Below are positions 1 through 7,622 of a DNA stretch of 32,363 nucleotides, one piece after another. Source of the DNA: Planctomycetota bacterium (GTDB lineage Bacteria; Planctomycetota; JACQVV01); the NCBI GenBank assembly GCA_016209595.1, contig JACQVV010000576.1, forward strand, positions 1 through 32,363, given 5' to 3'. The stretch's first letter is position 1. Each line of letters begins with the position of its first letter. The position numbers and the translations under genes are program-made. Below the pieces are notes generated by a model. The model did not search any database. It was not told where the DNA came from and saw only the letters and a list, made by a program, of their open reading frames with translations.

Positions 1-1
1 C

Positions 2-559
2 AAGGTGTACGTCGACGCATTCCTCATCGACCGCTGCGAGGTCACCAACGCGGAGTACAGGCGGTTCGTGGCCGAGACGGGGCACCCGCCCCCGCCGGGA
101 TGGTCGGGGAACGAATTCCCCGAGGACGAAGGGAACCACCCGGTGACAGGCGTCTCCTGGTACGACGCCCGCCAGTACGCGGAATGGGCGGGGAAGCGGC
201 TTCCCACCGAGGAGGAGTGGGAAAAGGCGGCCCGGGGGACCGACGGCAGGCTCTACCCCTGGGGGAACGAGTTCGAGGCAGGGAAGGCGAATACGCTCGA
301 ATCCGGGAGCCGGGGTCCGGTCGCGACCGGCGCCCATGAGCAAGGGGCGAGCCCGTACGGCTGCCTCGACATGGCGGGGAACGCGCTGGAATGGACCCTG
401 ACAGAGAGCCAGGGCGATGACGGTGAGTCCTATCGGGTACTCAAGGGCGGCTGCTGGTATTTCCCGGGGACGAACACGCGGTCGGAGAAGAGATTCAAGG
501 ACTACCCCACCTCGCGCCTGCGCTCCAACGGGTTCCGCTGCTGCCGGGATGCCGACTGA
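2..559 (+). CDS. FGE-sulfatase (SUMF1-like) domain protein, 5' truncated
   Basis: The reading frame is open to the left edge, so the N-terminus lies outside the window; a GTG at 5 is in frame but falls inside the domain. Family hallmarks appear in order: AFLIDRCEVTNAEY, VSWYDARQYAEWAGKRLP followed by TEEEWEKAAR, YPWGNE, DMAGNALEW, RVLKGGCWYF and a terminal NGFRCC. These are typical of the C-type-lectin-like FGE-sulfatase fold. The paired active-site cysteines of true formylglycine-generating enzymes (the region following RGGS/RGAS in the human enzyme) are not seen between KGGCWYF and NGFRCC, so sulfatase activation is doubtful. Such domains often occur in sensor, kinase-associated or oxidase-like proteins. 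The gene converges on the minus-strand gene at 748-1221. Domain call is firm, function open. Confidence 0.85.
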   Translation, partial: KVYVDAFLIDRCEVTNAEYRRFVAETGHPPPPGWSGNEFPEDEGNHPVTGVSWYDARQYAEWAGKRLPTEEEWEKAARGTDGRLYPWGNEFEAGKANTLESGSRGPVATGAHEQGASPYGCLDMAGNALEWTLTESQGDDGESYRVLKGGCWYFPGTNTRSEKRFKDYPTSRLRSNGFRCCRDAD

Positions 560-625
560 TCTACTACTTCCGAGAATCGTCGCGCCGCGCGAAGATTCGG
601 CGGCCAGTGGGACCCCCACCAGAAA

Positions 626-693
626 GCCACAGAGGTCACAGAGATCACAGAGAGGCGAACCAGTCCGGGTTCGTCCTCGGTGTCCTCTGTGGC
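626..693. repeat. Inverted repeat with CACAGAG units between convergent genes
   Basis: GCCACAGAGG at 626-635 pairs perfectly with CCTCTGTGGC at 684-693. The sequence just inside each arm (repeated TCACAGAGA on the left, CCTCGGTGT on the right) continues an imperfect pairing. It lies between the stop codons of the FGE-like gene and the convergent small membrane-protein gene, so it could act as a two-way transcription terminator, although no T-run follows. CACAGAG-type inverted repeats recur between genes in many environmental genomes, so a dispersed repeat is equally likely. The rest of the 560-747 gap shows nothing recognisable. Confidence 0.5.
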
Positions 694-747
694 TGAGTCG
701 GTCGGGCCGCGCCGATTTGGTTGCGGCTCTGCCGCGCTATGACCGAC

Positions 748-1221
748 TCATTCCACCGGGACAGGTTCCGCGTCCGCTTCCTTGGCCTTGCGGCGCGGGC
801 CGAATCGCGAGTGTTCGAGGTGCATGCCCAGCAGGAAGAAGAAAGCGCATGCGAGTCCCGCGGCCAGGAAGTCGAAGCTCACAAAGTAGCTCCACTTGGA
901 TTTCCCCTGACCCGTAACCTGGAGGACGGCCCGCACCTCGTCCTCGGAGAGGGACTCCAGCGGCTTGTCCGACTTGCTCGCCGCCTCCTCGAGCGTGTTC
1001 TCGACCGACTGATAGCTCTCCTTGATCCGGCTCACCTTCTTCAGGGCGGTTCCGACGTGCTCCTTGGCCTCCTCCGGGGCGTACTCGTCCGGGGAAAGCA
1101 GGAAGAGGACGAGGGGGAGTGCGAGGCCCAGGATTCCGGTGACGAGGAGCCCCTTGGCGAGAGCGGACCCCCTCTTGGCCCGGGCAGCGATCGAGGCGAT
1201 GAGCCGACGCAAGAGGTTCAT
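748..1221 (-). CDS. Small two-TM membrane protein, unknown function
   Basis: A 157-residue protein that I do not recognise. It begins with a short basic stretch (MNLLRRLIASIAARAKRG) and has one hydrophobic segment at about residues 23-45, a polar and probably helical middle rich in Glu, Lys and Ser (about 48-108), a second hydrophobic segment at about 112-132, and a charged C-terminal tail rich in Arg, Lys and Glu. This predicts two membrane helices with a 65-residue loop between them. The ATG at 1221 is chosen because a Shine-Dalgarno AAGGAG (reverse strand of 1228-1233) sits six bases upstream. It diverges from the gene starting at 1374 and converges on the FGE-like gene. No catalytic motif is visible. 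Confidence 0.7.
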   Translation of the reverse strand: MNLLRRLIASIAARAKRGSALAKGLLVTGILGLALPLVLFLLSPDEYAPEEAKEHVGTALKKVSRIKESYQSVENTLEEAASKSDKPLESLSEDEVRAVLQVTGQGKSKWSYFVSFDFLAAGLACAFFFLLGMHLEHSRFGPRRKAKEADAEPVPVE

Positions 1222-1227
1222 CCATCA

Positions 1228-1233
1228 CTCCTT
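1228..1233 (-). promoter_or_regulatory. Ribosome binding site deciding the start at 1221
   Basis: On the minus strand these bases read AAGGAG, with a six-base spacer to the ATG at 1221. This supports that start over the in-frame-shifted alternatives just upstream. The rest of the 1222-1373 divergent gap holds a TTGACA at 1335-1340 on the plus strand but no matching -10 at normal spacing, so no promoter is called there. Confidence 0.6.
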
Positions 1234-1373
1234 CGAACGAGCTAGACGCTGGGTGCGATTCTCCTCTCGTCCCTGGGGTCCGTCAAGGAGACGGAGGCGG
1301 CGGAGGGCGTTGATCTGGACCTTGAGTTCTGGTATTGACATGGCTTCCTTGGTAGACGTCGAGGGGAAGACGG

Positions 1374-3899
1374 ATGACCCGAGTCCTGCAGCGGGAAGAG
1401 GAAACAGCGTTCCGGGAGCTCGTCGAAAGACATAACCTCGTCCGGAAGAACGACCTGGACGCCTGTCTCGCCCGCCAGAAGGAACTCATGAAGCGGGCGC
1501 TGGTCGTTTCGCTCCCCGAGCTTCTCGTCGAGCGGGGGTATCTCTCCAAGTACCAGGTCGGGAAGTTCGTGCAGGCGCTCTCGCTAACCCGCATCTACTG
1601 CCCGCGTTGCCGGAAGCGCTTCGAGGTCCCCAACGAGGAGTTCGAGAAAAGGCACGAGTTCGCCTGTCCCAGCTGCTCGAACCGCATCCCCAGGGGAAGG
1701 AGCTCCGCCGCGATGGCGGAGGATCTCGTCCTCGACCACCCGCAGCACCTGGCTAACAAGCTCCTGTCCAAGATGATCGTCAAGAACGGGATCGTGAGCC
1801 GGGAGAAGATCAACCAGAGCCTCGAGGACCTCAAGAAGAAGCCGGGGGCGCACGACCTCGGGCGACATCTTCTCGACAAGGGGATTCTCTCCCTCAACAA
1901 GCTCGATCTCCTCGTTCGTGAACGGAACAAAGCGCTGGAGAGGAAACACCCCGCCATCGAAAAGATGAGAAAGGATGTGAAGCTCGCCCGGCTCCTGGTG
2001 AAGAGGGGGCTCGTCCCGGTGAGCCGGGTGAACGAGTGCCTCCTGGAGCAGGCCAAGCGGGAGCGGGATGGCGACTATGTCCGGTTGCGCAAGATCCTGG
2101 TGGACAGGGGCTTCCTCACGACCTACCAGATCGAGATTGCCATTCCAAGCCTCTCGGAAAAGCTTCTCCCCGGTTTCGAAAGCCGGGCCGATCTATTCCC
2201 CGGGGGGGAGATCGACGCGGCTGAAGCGGCTGCCGCGGACGACGAGTCGGCCACGGTCGTCACCGTGGTCGAACCGGAGCGCGCATGCGCGACCCCGGAC
2301 AAGAAAGAAAAGACCCCGGTGGACGAAAGCGAGGAGGATCTTCCCGAGGCACCGGCCCCGGCTCCCGCAGTCCACGAAGAGCCGAGGGACGAAGACGAAC
2401 CAGCAGACGAGGAAGAGCCGGAGGAAGAGCCGGAGGAAGAGGCCGGGGACGAGAAGGAGGGGGCGAAAGGCGAGTCTTCGGAGGTGCTCGTCGCGGCGGA
2501 TGCGCGCGATGAGGAAGAAGCGGAGGACGAGGCCTTCGAGGACTCGGTGGACGCTCTCCTGGAGGATGATTCGGACGACGACCTCGACGACATCTGGGAG
2601 GACTCCGAGGCTGCCTCTGAAGCGGTCGGCGCGGAAGATGCCCGGGACGAGTCTGAGTCGGGCGAAGACGATCGAGAGGAAGAAGAGTCCGAGGAGGAGT
2701 CTCCTGTTCGTGGGGCGAAGGGCGGTGCCCCGCGTGCGGCGACGGCGAGGGGGAGGGGGCGCCAGGATGGCGCCGGGGGAGCTGGAGGGGGCGAAGCCCC
2801 CTCCGGGAAGAGCGGAGGCCAGGGAGGGCCGGAGCGACGATCATCGCCGAGCTCGCGCGGGGGCGAGGGGGCGAAGCCCCCTGGGGAGGCGCGGAGGCCA
2901 GGGGTGAGCCGCACAGGAGGTGCGGCGAACGCCCGCGCCGAAGGGCCAGACGGTGCAGGTGGCCCGAGGCGCGGGCCGGCCCGAAGCGAGCCCGAGGCGA
3001 GCGCCATGGATGGCGCGAGCAGGGCGAGCGGAGGGGCCGGAGCGCCGACGCCGGCGAGGGGCGCGGCTCGCCCGTCCTCCCGCTCGGCGGGACGGACCGC
3101 CCCGAAGGTCCGGGACGAGGGTGGCGAGGACCTCGAGGAGGATTCGGTGATCGAAGACGACAGCGGTGCAGTGGACCTGAAAGGAGAGCGGAAAGTCCCT
3201 CCCTCCTTGGAGGAGGAGGAGGACGACGACTACGTAGACGGCGATGCCGACGACTCGGATCTCGACTCCGAACTGGAAGGATCCGAGGGCGAGGCCGTAG
3301 ACGGGGAGGTCGGATCGCGGGAGATCCGCGACCTCCCGATCGATATCGATGACGAGGAACTCTTCGAGGAGGACGACAGCCTCTTCGAGGAGTCCGCCGG
3401 CGAAGACGAAGACGAGCCCGGGCCGGTCAAGAAGAAGGGTCCGATCGTGCCGGGATCGTCGAAGAAGGACCCCGGCAGATCGGCGAAAGACAAGCCCGAG
3501 GAGAAGCCAGTCGAGGAGGACGAGGAAGCAGCGGAGGAGGCGGAGCCGGAGGAAGAGGGGCGACCGGCACGCCCCACGACCTCTGCCCGCCGCCGCGCGC
3601 TGGGGGCAGGCAAGAAGAAAGGCCTCCTGGGAGGCCTCTTCGGCAGGAAGAACAAGAGCGAGGAGAAGACGGGCGGCACGACAGCGCGCCGCCGCGCCCG
3701 GGCCGGAAAAGGTGCCGGCAAGGATGCGGGCGCGGGGAAGGAGAAGCCCGCGCGGCCGTCCGCGAAGAGCAAGGAGGCCCCCGCGAAGGAGGCCCCCGCG
3801 AAGGGGAAGGGGAGGTCCGAACCTAAGCCCTCGAAGCCGGGCGATACGAAGGCAGGCGACAGGAAACTCCGCGGATTGTCGGGAAGGAAGAAGAAGTAG
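1374..3899 (+). CDS. Zinc-ribbon / GspE-N-like repeat protein with acidic tract and basic tail
   Basis: 841 residues in four blocks. Residues 1-70 hold a helical unit (LPELLVERGYLSKYQVGKF). Residues 76-101 form a zinc ribbon with Cys76, Cys79, Cys98 and Cys101. Residues about 125-260 hold further units of the same type (LLVKRGLVPVSRVNECLLEQ; KILVDRGFLTTYQIEIA) that resemble the N-terminal MshEN/GspE-N fold. From about 275 to 690 the protein is highly acidic and disordered; from about 690 to the end it is Lys/Arg-rich with AKEAP tandem repeats. The acidic tract is broken at about 445-580 by a Gly/Ala/Arg/Pro-rich stretch encoded by DNA hairpins. A GAGGGGAAG ribosome site precedes ATG 1374. There is no kinase or ATPase domain. 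A scaffold, or a nucleic-acid- or polyanion-binding role, is possible but only inference. Confidence 0.75.
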   Translation: MTRVLQREEETAFRELVERHNLVRKNDLDACLARQKELMKRALVVSLPELLVERGYLSKYQVGKFVQALSLTRIYCPRCRKRFEVPNEEFEKRHEFACPSCSNRIPRGRSSAAMAEDLVLDHPQHLANKLLSKMIVKNGIVSREKINQSLEDLKKKPGAHDLGRHLLDKGILSLNKLDLLVRERNKALERKHPAIEKMRKDVKLARLLVKRGLVPVSRVNECLLEQAKRERDGDYVRLRKILVDRGFLTTYQIEIAIPSLSEKLLPGFESRADLFPGGEIDAAEAAAADDESATVVTVVEPERACATPDKKEKTPVDESEEDLPEAPAPAPAVHEEPRDEDEPADEEEPEEEPEEEAGDEKEGAKGESSEVLVAADARDEEEAEDEAFEDSVDALLEDDSDDDLDDIWEDSEAASEAVGAEDARDESESGEDDREEEESEEESPVRGAKGGAPRAATARGRGRQDGAGGAGGGEAPSGKSGGQGGPERRSSPSSRGGEGAKPPGEARRPGVSRTGGAANARAEGPDGAGGPRRGPARSEPEASAMDGASRASGGAGAPTPARGAARPSSRSAGRTAPKVRDEGGEDLEEDSVIEDDSGAVDLKGERKVPPSLEEEEDDDYVDGDADDSDLDSELEGSEGEAVDGEVGSREIRDLPIDIDDEELFEEDDSLFEESAGEDEDEPGPVKKKGPIVPGSSKKDPGRSAKDKPEEKPVEEDEEAAEEAEPEEEGRPARPTTSARRRALGAGKKKGLLGGLFGRKNKSEEKTGGTTARRRARAGKGAGKDAGAGKEKPARPSAKSKEAPAKEAPAKGKGRSEPKPSKPGDTKAGDRKLRGLSGRKKK
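2274..2300 (+). repeat. 27-bp dispersed palindromic repeat, copy 1 (coding)
   Basis: This 27-bp stretch has the palindromic core GCGCATGCGC and is read in frame within the 841-aa protein as part of ERACATPD. Its exact reverse complement occurs at 22102-22128, and a 25-of-25 match lies at 22075-22099. Its first 16 bases recur at 30781-30796. It is therefore a dispersed element that sits inside coding sequence. Confidence 0.8.
2755..3016. repeat. Cluster of GC-rich hairpins translated within the 841-aa protein
   Basis: Perfect short palindromes seen here are: GGCGCC-AGGAT-GGCGCC (2758-2774); an 8-bp stem with loop CGAAG (2784-2804); a 6-bp stem with loop CGAAG (2866-2882, AGGGGG/CCCCCT); and GCGCC-ATGGAT-GGCGC (3001-3016). 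The encoded protein changes here from Glu/Asp-rich to Gly/Ala/Arg/Pro-rich. The same kinds of hairpin, including the AGGAT loop, recur at 25258-25510. This suggests a repeat family that has entered the gene without breaking the frame. Confidence 0.65.
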
Positions 3900-3923
3900 G
3901 GTACTCTCTAAATGAAAAACCGC

Positions 3924-4120
3924 GATTCGGAGTCGGTCCGCCTTCCGAACTCGCACTCGCACTCGCACTCGTCCTCGGGTTCGTTCTCGTACTCGGGCGC
4001 GGACTCGAACCCGGAATGTTGCGGCCAAGCGGGCGCCAATTTCGATTCCGAGTACGACAACGAGCACGTGTACGAGTACGACGCCGAGTACGAGAACGAG
4101 TACGAGTGCGAGGACGAGTG
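3924..4120. repeat. Degenerate hexanucleotide inverted repeat between convergent genes
   Basis: The left half is a run of NNCTCG hexamers (CACTCG, TCCTCG, TTCTCG, TACTCG and others) from about 3946 to 4010. The right half, about 4043-4120, is a run of CGAGNN hexamers, the reverse complement of the same series. Read on one strand, the two arms share CACTCGTCCTCG and TTCTCGTACTCGG in the same order with a small length difference, so the region can form a long imperfect cruciform of roughly 75-base arms. It fills nearly all of the gap between the stop codons at 3899 and 4145. A small ORF (about 3912-4331) runs through it, but its product simply spells the repeat. It could be a two-way terminator or a repeat element. 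Confidence 0.7.
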
Positions 4121-4144
4121 TAGAGTTTGTTTTGCGGAGGCCCC

Positions 4145-5929
4145 TTACGCCCCTGCGTACATCCCCTCGATCGCCGCCCGGTATTTTTCCTCCACGACCT
4201 TGCGCTTTACCTTGAGGGTCGGGGTGAGCTCTCCGTTCTCCTGGGTGAGCTCCTCCGGGAGGAGGGCGAACTTCTTGGGCGTCTCGAACCTCGCGAGCTC
4301 CCGGGAGAGTGTGGCGAGGACCCCTTCGTAGATCTCCCGGACCCCAGGCAAGGCGAGGAGCTCTTCGTGCGTGCGAAACGCGAGCCCGCGCCGGGTCGCC
4401 TCGCTCTCCAGGCGCGCGAAGTTCGGAACCAGGAGGACGCTCACGTACTTCCTCCGCTCCCCGATCGCCACCGCCTGGCTCACCAGGGGGTGGACCTTGA
4501 GGAGGTTCTCTATCTGCTGGGGCGCGACGTATTTCCCGCCTGAGGTCTTGAAGAGGTCCTTCTTCCGGTCCGTGATCGAGAGGAACCCGTCGCCGTCGAA
4601 CTCCCCCACATCCCCGGTGTGGAGCCAGCCATCCGGGTCAAGCGCCTCGGCCGTCGCCCGCGCGTTCCGGAAGTAGCCCTTCATGACGTTCGGGCCACGC
4701 ACGAGGATCTCTCCGTCCTCGGCGAGCCGGACCTCGACGCCCGGGATCGGCTTGCCGACCGTTCCCAGGCGGTACGCGCGGGGCGTGTTGGCGGCGACGA
4801 TCGGGGCGGCCTCGGTGAGGCCGTACCCCTCCAGGATGACCAGGCCCACGTCCCGGAAGAACCTGGCGATTCGGGGCTCGAGCGGCGCGCCGCCCGAGAA
4901 GGTGTACCGGAGCCGCCCCCCGGTCCGCTCCCGGATCTTCTTGCAGACGAGCCGGTCGGCGAGAGCATGTCGCAGCGCGAGCAGCGGGCCGGGGCGCCGG
5001 CCCGCGTCCAGCGCTTCGTTCACCGCGCGACCCACGGTCGTCGCTCGGCGGAAGAGGAGCCGGGCGAGGCCGGAGCCTCCGTCGAGCTTTTCGCGGACCC
5101 GCTCGTACATCTTCTCGTAGAGGCGCGGCACCGAGAGCATGACCGTCGGCCGGATCTCGAGGAGGTTCTGGGGAACCGTGTCCACGCTCTCCGCGTAGGC
5201 GATCGTGACTCCTCGGGCGAGCATCGCGTAATAGCCCGCCGTGCGCTCGAAGACGTGGGAAAGGGGGAGGAAGGAAAGCGCCACGTCCCCTGGGCCGATG
5301 TCGAAGAGGGTCGCCGCCGTGAGGGCGTTGGTGGAGAAGGCGCGGTGAGTGAGCATCACGCCTTTGGGCTCGCCCGTCGTTCCCGAGGTGTAGATGAGGC
5401 TCGCCAGGTCGTCGGGGCCGACCGCCCGGATCCGAAGCGCGACCGCTTCGGGGCCCGGCCCGGGCCTCTTCTCAAGGAGGTCGGCGAGCGAGAGGACCGA
5501 ATCCGGGATGTCCTTAGGGTCGAAGACGACGACGTTCTCGAGGCGGGGGAGCTCGCCGCGGACCTGTTCGACCTTCTCCATCTGGGCCCGGTGCGAGACG
5601 AACACCACGCGTGACTCGGAATCGGACAAGATGTACCGGACTTGTCCGGGGTTGAGGGTCGGGTAGATGGGGACTGTGCTCGCCCCGATCGCGAGTGCCG
5701 CGAGGTCCGCGTAGACCCATTCGGGTGAGTTGCCGGACAGGATCGCCACCCGGTCGCCGGGTTGGGTCCCCAGGTCGAGGAGGCTCGAGGCCAGCCGCCG
5801 CACGGTCTGGTCCGCCTGGGCGTAGGAGATCGGTTCGTACCGGCCCGCGATCTTGCGCAGAAAGGCCGTCCGGTCGGCGTGGCGGCGGAAGGACTCAGCG
5901 AGCGTGCCGTTGAGAGTGTCGGGAGCCAT
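4145..5929 (-). CDS. Long-chain acyl-CoA synthetase (AMP-forming)
   Basis: 594 residues from the ATG at 5929; a longer frame begins at 5998, but its extra residues (RPPAPAWNRP and similar) do not look like the family. It activates a fatty acid through an acyl-AMP to acyl-CoA. ANL-superfamily motifs are clear: the P-loop YTSGTTGEPKG at about 178-188, the A4/A5 motif EGYGLTEAAP at about 365, the TGDVGEFDGDGF hinge-region motif and SGGKYVAPQQIEN near 437-470. The order and length match FadD15/FAA1-type long-chain synthetases. It converges on the 841-aa gene and diverges from the polysaccharide locus, so there is no sign that it belongs to either. Specific chain-length preference cannot be read from the sequence. 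Confidence 0.93.
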   Translation of the reverse strand: MAPDTLNGTLAESFRRHADRTAFLRKIAGRYEPISYAQADQTVRRLASSLLDLGTQPGDRVAILSGNSPEWVYADLAALAIGASTVPIYPTLNPGQVRYILSDSESRVVFVSHRAQMEKVEQVRGELPRLENVVVFDPKDIPDSVLSLADLLEKRPGPGPEAVALRIRAVGPDDLASLIYTSGTTGEPKGVMLTHRAFSTNALTAATLFDIGPGDVALSFLPLSHVFERTAGYYAMLARGVTIAYAESVDTVPQNLLEIRPTVMLSVPRLYEKMYERVREKLDGGSGLARLLFRRATTVGRAVNEALDAGRRPGPLLALRHALADRLVCKKIRERTGGRLRYTFSGGAPLEPRIARFFRDVGLVILEGYGLTEAAPIVAANTPRAYRLGTVGKPIPGVEVRLAEDGEILVRGPNVMKGYFRNARATAEALDPDGWLHTGDVGEFDGDGFLSITDRKKDLFKTSGGKYVAPQQIENLLKVHPLVSQAVAIGERRKYVSVLLVPNFARLESEATRRGLAFRTHEELLALPGVREIYEGVLATLSRELARFETPKKFALLPEELTQENGELTPTLKVKRKVVEEKYRAAIEGMYAGA

Positions 5930-6289
5930 GGGGCGATTCCATGCGGGTGCCGGGGGTCGATTCCTCTCCCACCCTATCCGTTGGATCGGGCGATGCAATG
6001 CCCGTACGCCGGGACGGACTGTTGCCGGGAAGCGACACGATCCGGTTCATTCTGTCGCGGAACGCCGGACGATTCGTTTCGTCGGCCTCGGGCGGTCCGA
6101 AGGGGTGTACGCTTCAAGTCCTGGAGGTACGGCCTCTTGAGAGCCTTTGCGAGCGACCGGCATGCCTTGTGCGGGGTGGTTCCCAGCGGCACGGACGTGC
6201 GGGACTTGCCCTCCAACGTCGCAAGGGATAAGATCTTGCGTATTCGCTCGAACTTCGCATGCAGTTTGAGAAGGTTCGGCCTGAGGTTG
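5930..6289. other. 360-bp divergent intergenic region
   Basis: This gap separates the minus-strand acyl-CoA synthetase from the plus-strand polysaccharide locus. Open frames cross it (for example about 5941-6231) but lack a ribosome site, a domain or the composition of neighbouring proteins, so I call no gene. It holds one candidate promoter (6206-6234). Nothing else recognisable was seen. Confidence 0.5.
6206..6234 (+). promoter_or_regulatory. Candidate sigma70-like promoter of the polysaccharide locus
   Basis: TTGCCC at 6206-6211 and TAAGAT at 6229-6234 are separated by 17 bases; each matches four of six consensus positions. The predicted start would give a leader of about 50 bases before ATG 6290. 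The same TAAGAT -10 recurs in the candidate promoter at 19057-19086. Confidence 0.4.
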
Positions 6290-7609
6290 ATGCGACTGAT
6301 CTTCCCGCGCGGCAGAGGGTGGCGCCCCGCGCTCCGGCGTACGGGACGGCATGCCGTAAGTGGCGTCTGCATAGGACTTCTCGTGATCTTGCCACACGGA
6401 GTCTCCCTCCTCCACGCCCAGGAGGTGGAAAAAGACCGAGCGAGGGTCTCCGTGACCTCTCCCTTCATCGAAGGGCTCCGGGGGATCGAGATCGGACGCG
6501 TCACGATCCACCCCTCGTTTCGCGAGGAGGCGACTTTCGATGACAACATCTTCCTCAACGACTCAGGCGAGGGAGAAGGTCGAGTCGCGGATCTCATCTT
6601 CAACACGCGTCCAGGGATCGGCGTGGGGTTCGGTTTCAAGGTCGTCCAGATCGACGCCCGCTACATCGCCCAGTACCGGCGCTACATCCTGAACCCGGAA
6701 GAGTCGACCACGGGGCTGGAGGGGGACTTCCAGTTCGACGTTCAGATCGCGGATCTCCTCGACTTCGAGAGCGAGGTCGGCGGGCGGCGAGGGAGCCGGC
6801 TCTTCTTCGACTTCAATAACGACCTCAAGGCGGACACCCAGCCGCTCGACGACCTCTTCGAGACGGAGCGGGTCGCCCGCTTGGTCGAGCGCTACAGCGC
6901 CAAGGGTGGCTACGAGATCTCGAAGAAGACCCAGGTCGCCCTGGTTCACAACCTCGACTACCAGGAGGCTTTGAATCACGACTTCGAGCGGATCGACTCG
7001 CTCACGCTGGACATCGGTCTGGAGGCGAAGCACGCCATCACGCAGAGGATCGACCTCGTTTCCGAGTCCCGCTACGGCCAGAGCCGCTTCTTCGAGGACG
7101 AGCTCAATGACTCCGAATTCCTCGAGTTCCTGGGGGGCGCGGAAGGACAGTTCTCGCGCCGGCTTTCGTTCTCGTTCCTGGCCGGCTACCACCGGAGGAC
7201 GAACCTGGGCGGCGGATCGAACGAGGACGACTCGGACGCGGACGACTTCGTGGGCCGCGGAAGCCTCACATACGAGATCGGCCCCGCGACCCAGGCGCGG
7301 GTCGACCTCAGCCGCACCGTCCAGCTCGCATCGGGCTCGAACTTCAAGGTCACCTCGATCGGCCGGCTGAGGTTCACGCACCAGTTCACGTCCAAGATTT
7401 CCGGGACCCTCCAGGGAGAGGTCCAGCGCCAGGAACCGTCCAGGGGGGGCGACAGCACGCAGTACACCGCAAGCGCCAAGATGGAATACCGGCTCACCGA
7501 CTGGATGTTTCTCGACCTGGAATACCAGTTCCGCCTGAACGACTCCGAGGTCCCCAGCGCGGACTTCTACAACAATAGAGTCACTCTTGGAATGAACCTA
7601 ACTTTCTAG
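6290..7609 (+). CDS. Outer-membrane beta-barrel protein of exopolysaccharide locus (TIGR03016/BBP2-like)
   Basis: 439 residues. ATG 6290 is preceded by GAGG with a short spacer; the frame is open further upstream, but only this start puts a signal peptide at the N-terminus (basic region, then GVCIGLLVILPHGVSLLHA, cleavage probably near residue 45). The mature part has alternating beta strands, many Asp/Asn turns and the motif FREEATFDDNIFLN, and ends in VTLGMNLTF, a terminal aromatic typical of barrels. The DDNIF pattern is characteristic of barrels next to EPS/exosortase-type polysaccharide genes. It is the first gene of the locus, 13 bases before the Wza-like lipoprotein, so it probably forms or assists the outer-membrane exit. 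No exosortase is in the window. Confidence 0.75.
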   Translation: MRLIFPRGRGWRPALRRTGRHAVSGVCIGLLVILPHGVSLLHAQEVEKDRARVSVTSPFIEGLRGIEIGRVTIHPSFREEATFDDNIFLNDSGEGEGRVADLIFNTRPGIGVGFGFKVVQIDARYIAQYRRYILNPEESTTGLEGDFQFDVQIADLLDFESEVGGRRGSRLFFDFNNDLKADTQPLDDLFETERVARLVERYSAKGGYEISKKTQVALVHNLDYQEALNHDFERIDSLTLDIGLEAKHAITQRIDLVSESRYGQSRFFEDELNDSEFLEFLGGAEGQFSRRLSFSFLAGYHRRTNLGGGSNEDDSDADDFVGRGSLTYEIGPATQARVDLSRTVQLASGSNFKVTSIGRLRFTHQFTSKISGTLQGEVQRQEPSRGGDSTQYTASAKMEYRLTDWMFLDLEYQFRLNDSEVPSADFYNNRVTLGMNLTF

Positions 7610-7622
7610 CTCGCGGATCGAC

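Noticed and set aside
1335..1363. TTGACA at 1335 as a promoter for the 841-aa gene
   Set aside because: The sequence at the expected -10 position does not match; the nearest match (TAGACG) is only 12 bases away.
2123..3007. Long minus-strand frames opposite the acidic tract (Ser/Ala/Arg-rich products)
   Set aside because: They are shadows of the GC-rich acidic coding sequence, as shown by the zinc ribbon and repeat units and the ribosome site on the plus strand.
3912..4331. Plus-strand ORF rich in Ser, Tyr and Glu across the hexamer repeat
   Set aside because: Its sequence is only the translation of the hexamer repeat, and its second half is antisense to the acyl-CoA synthetase gene.
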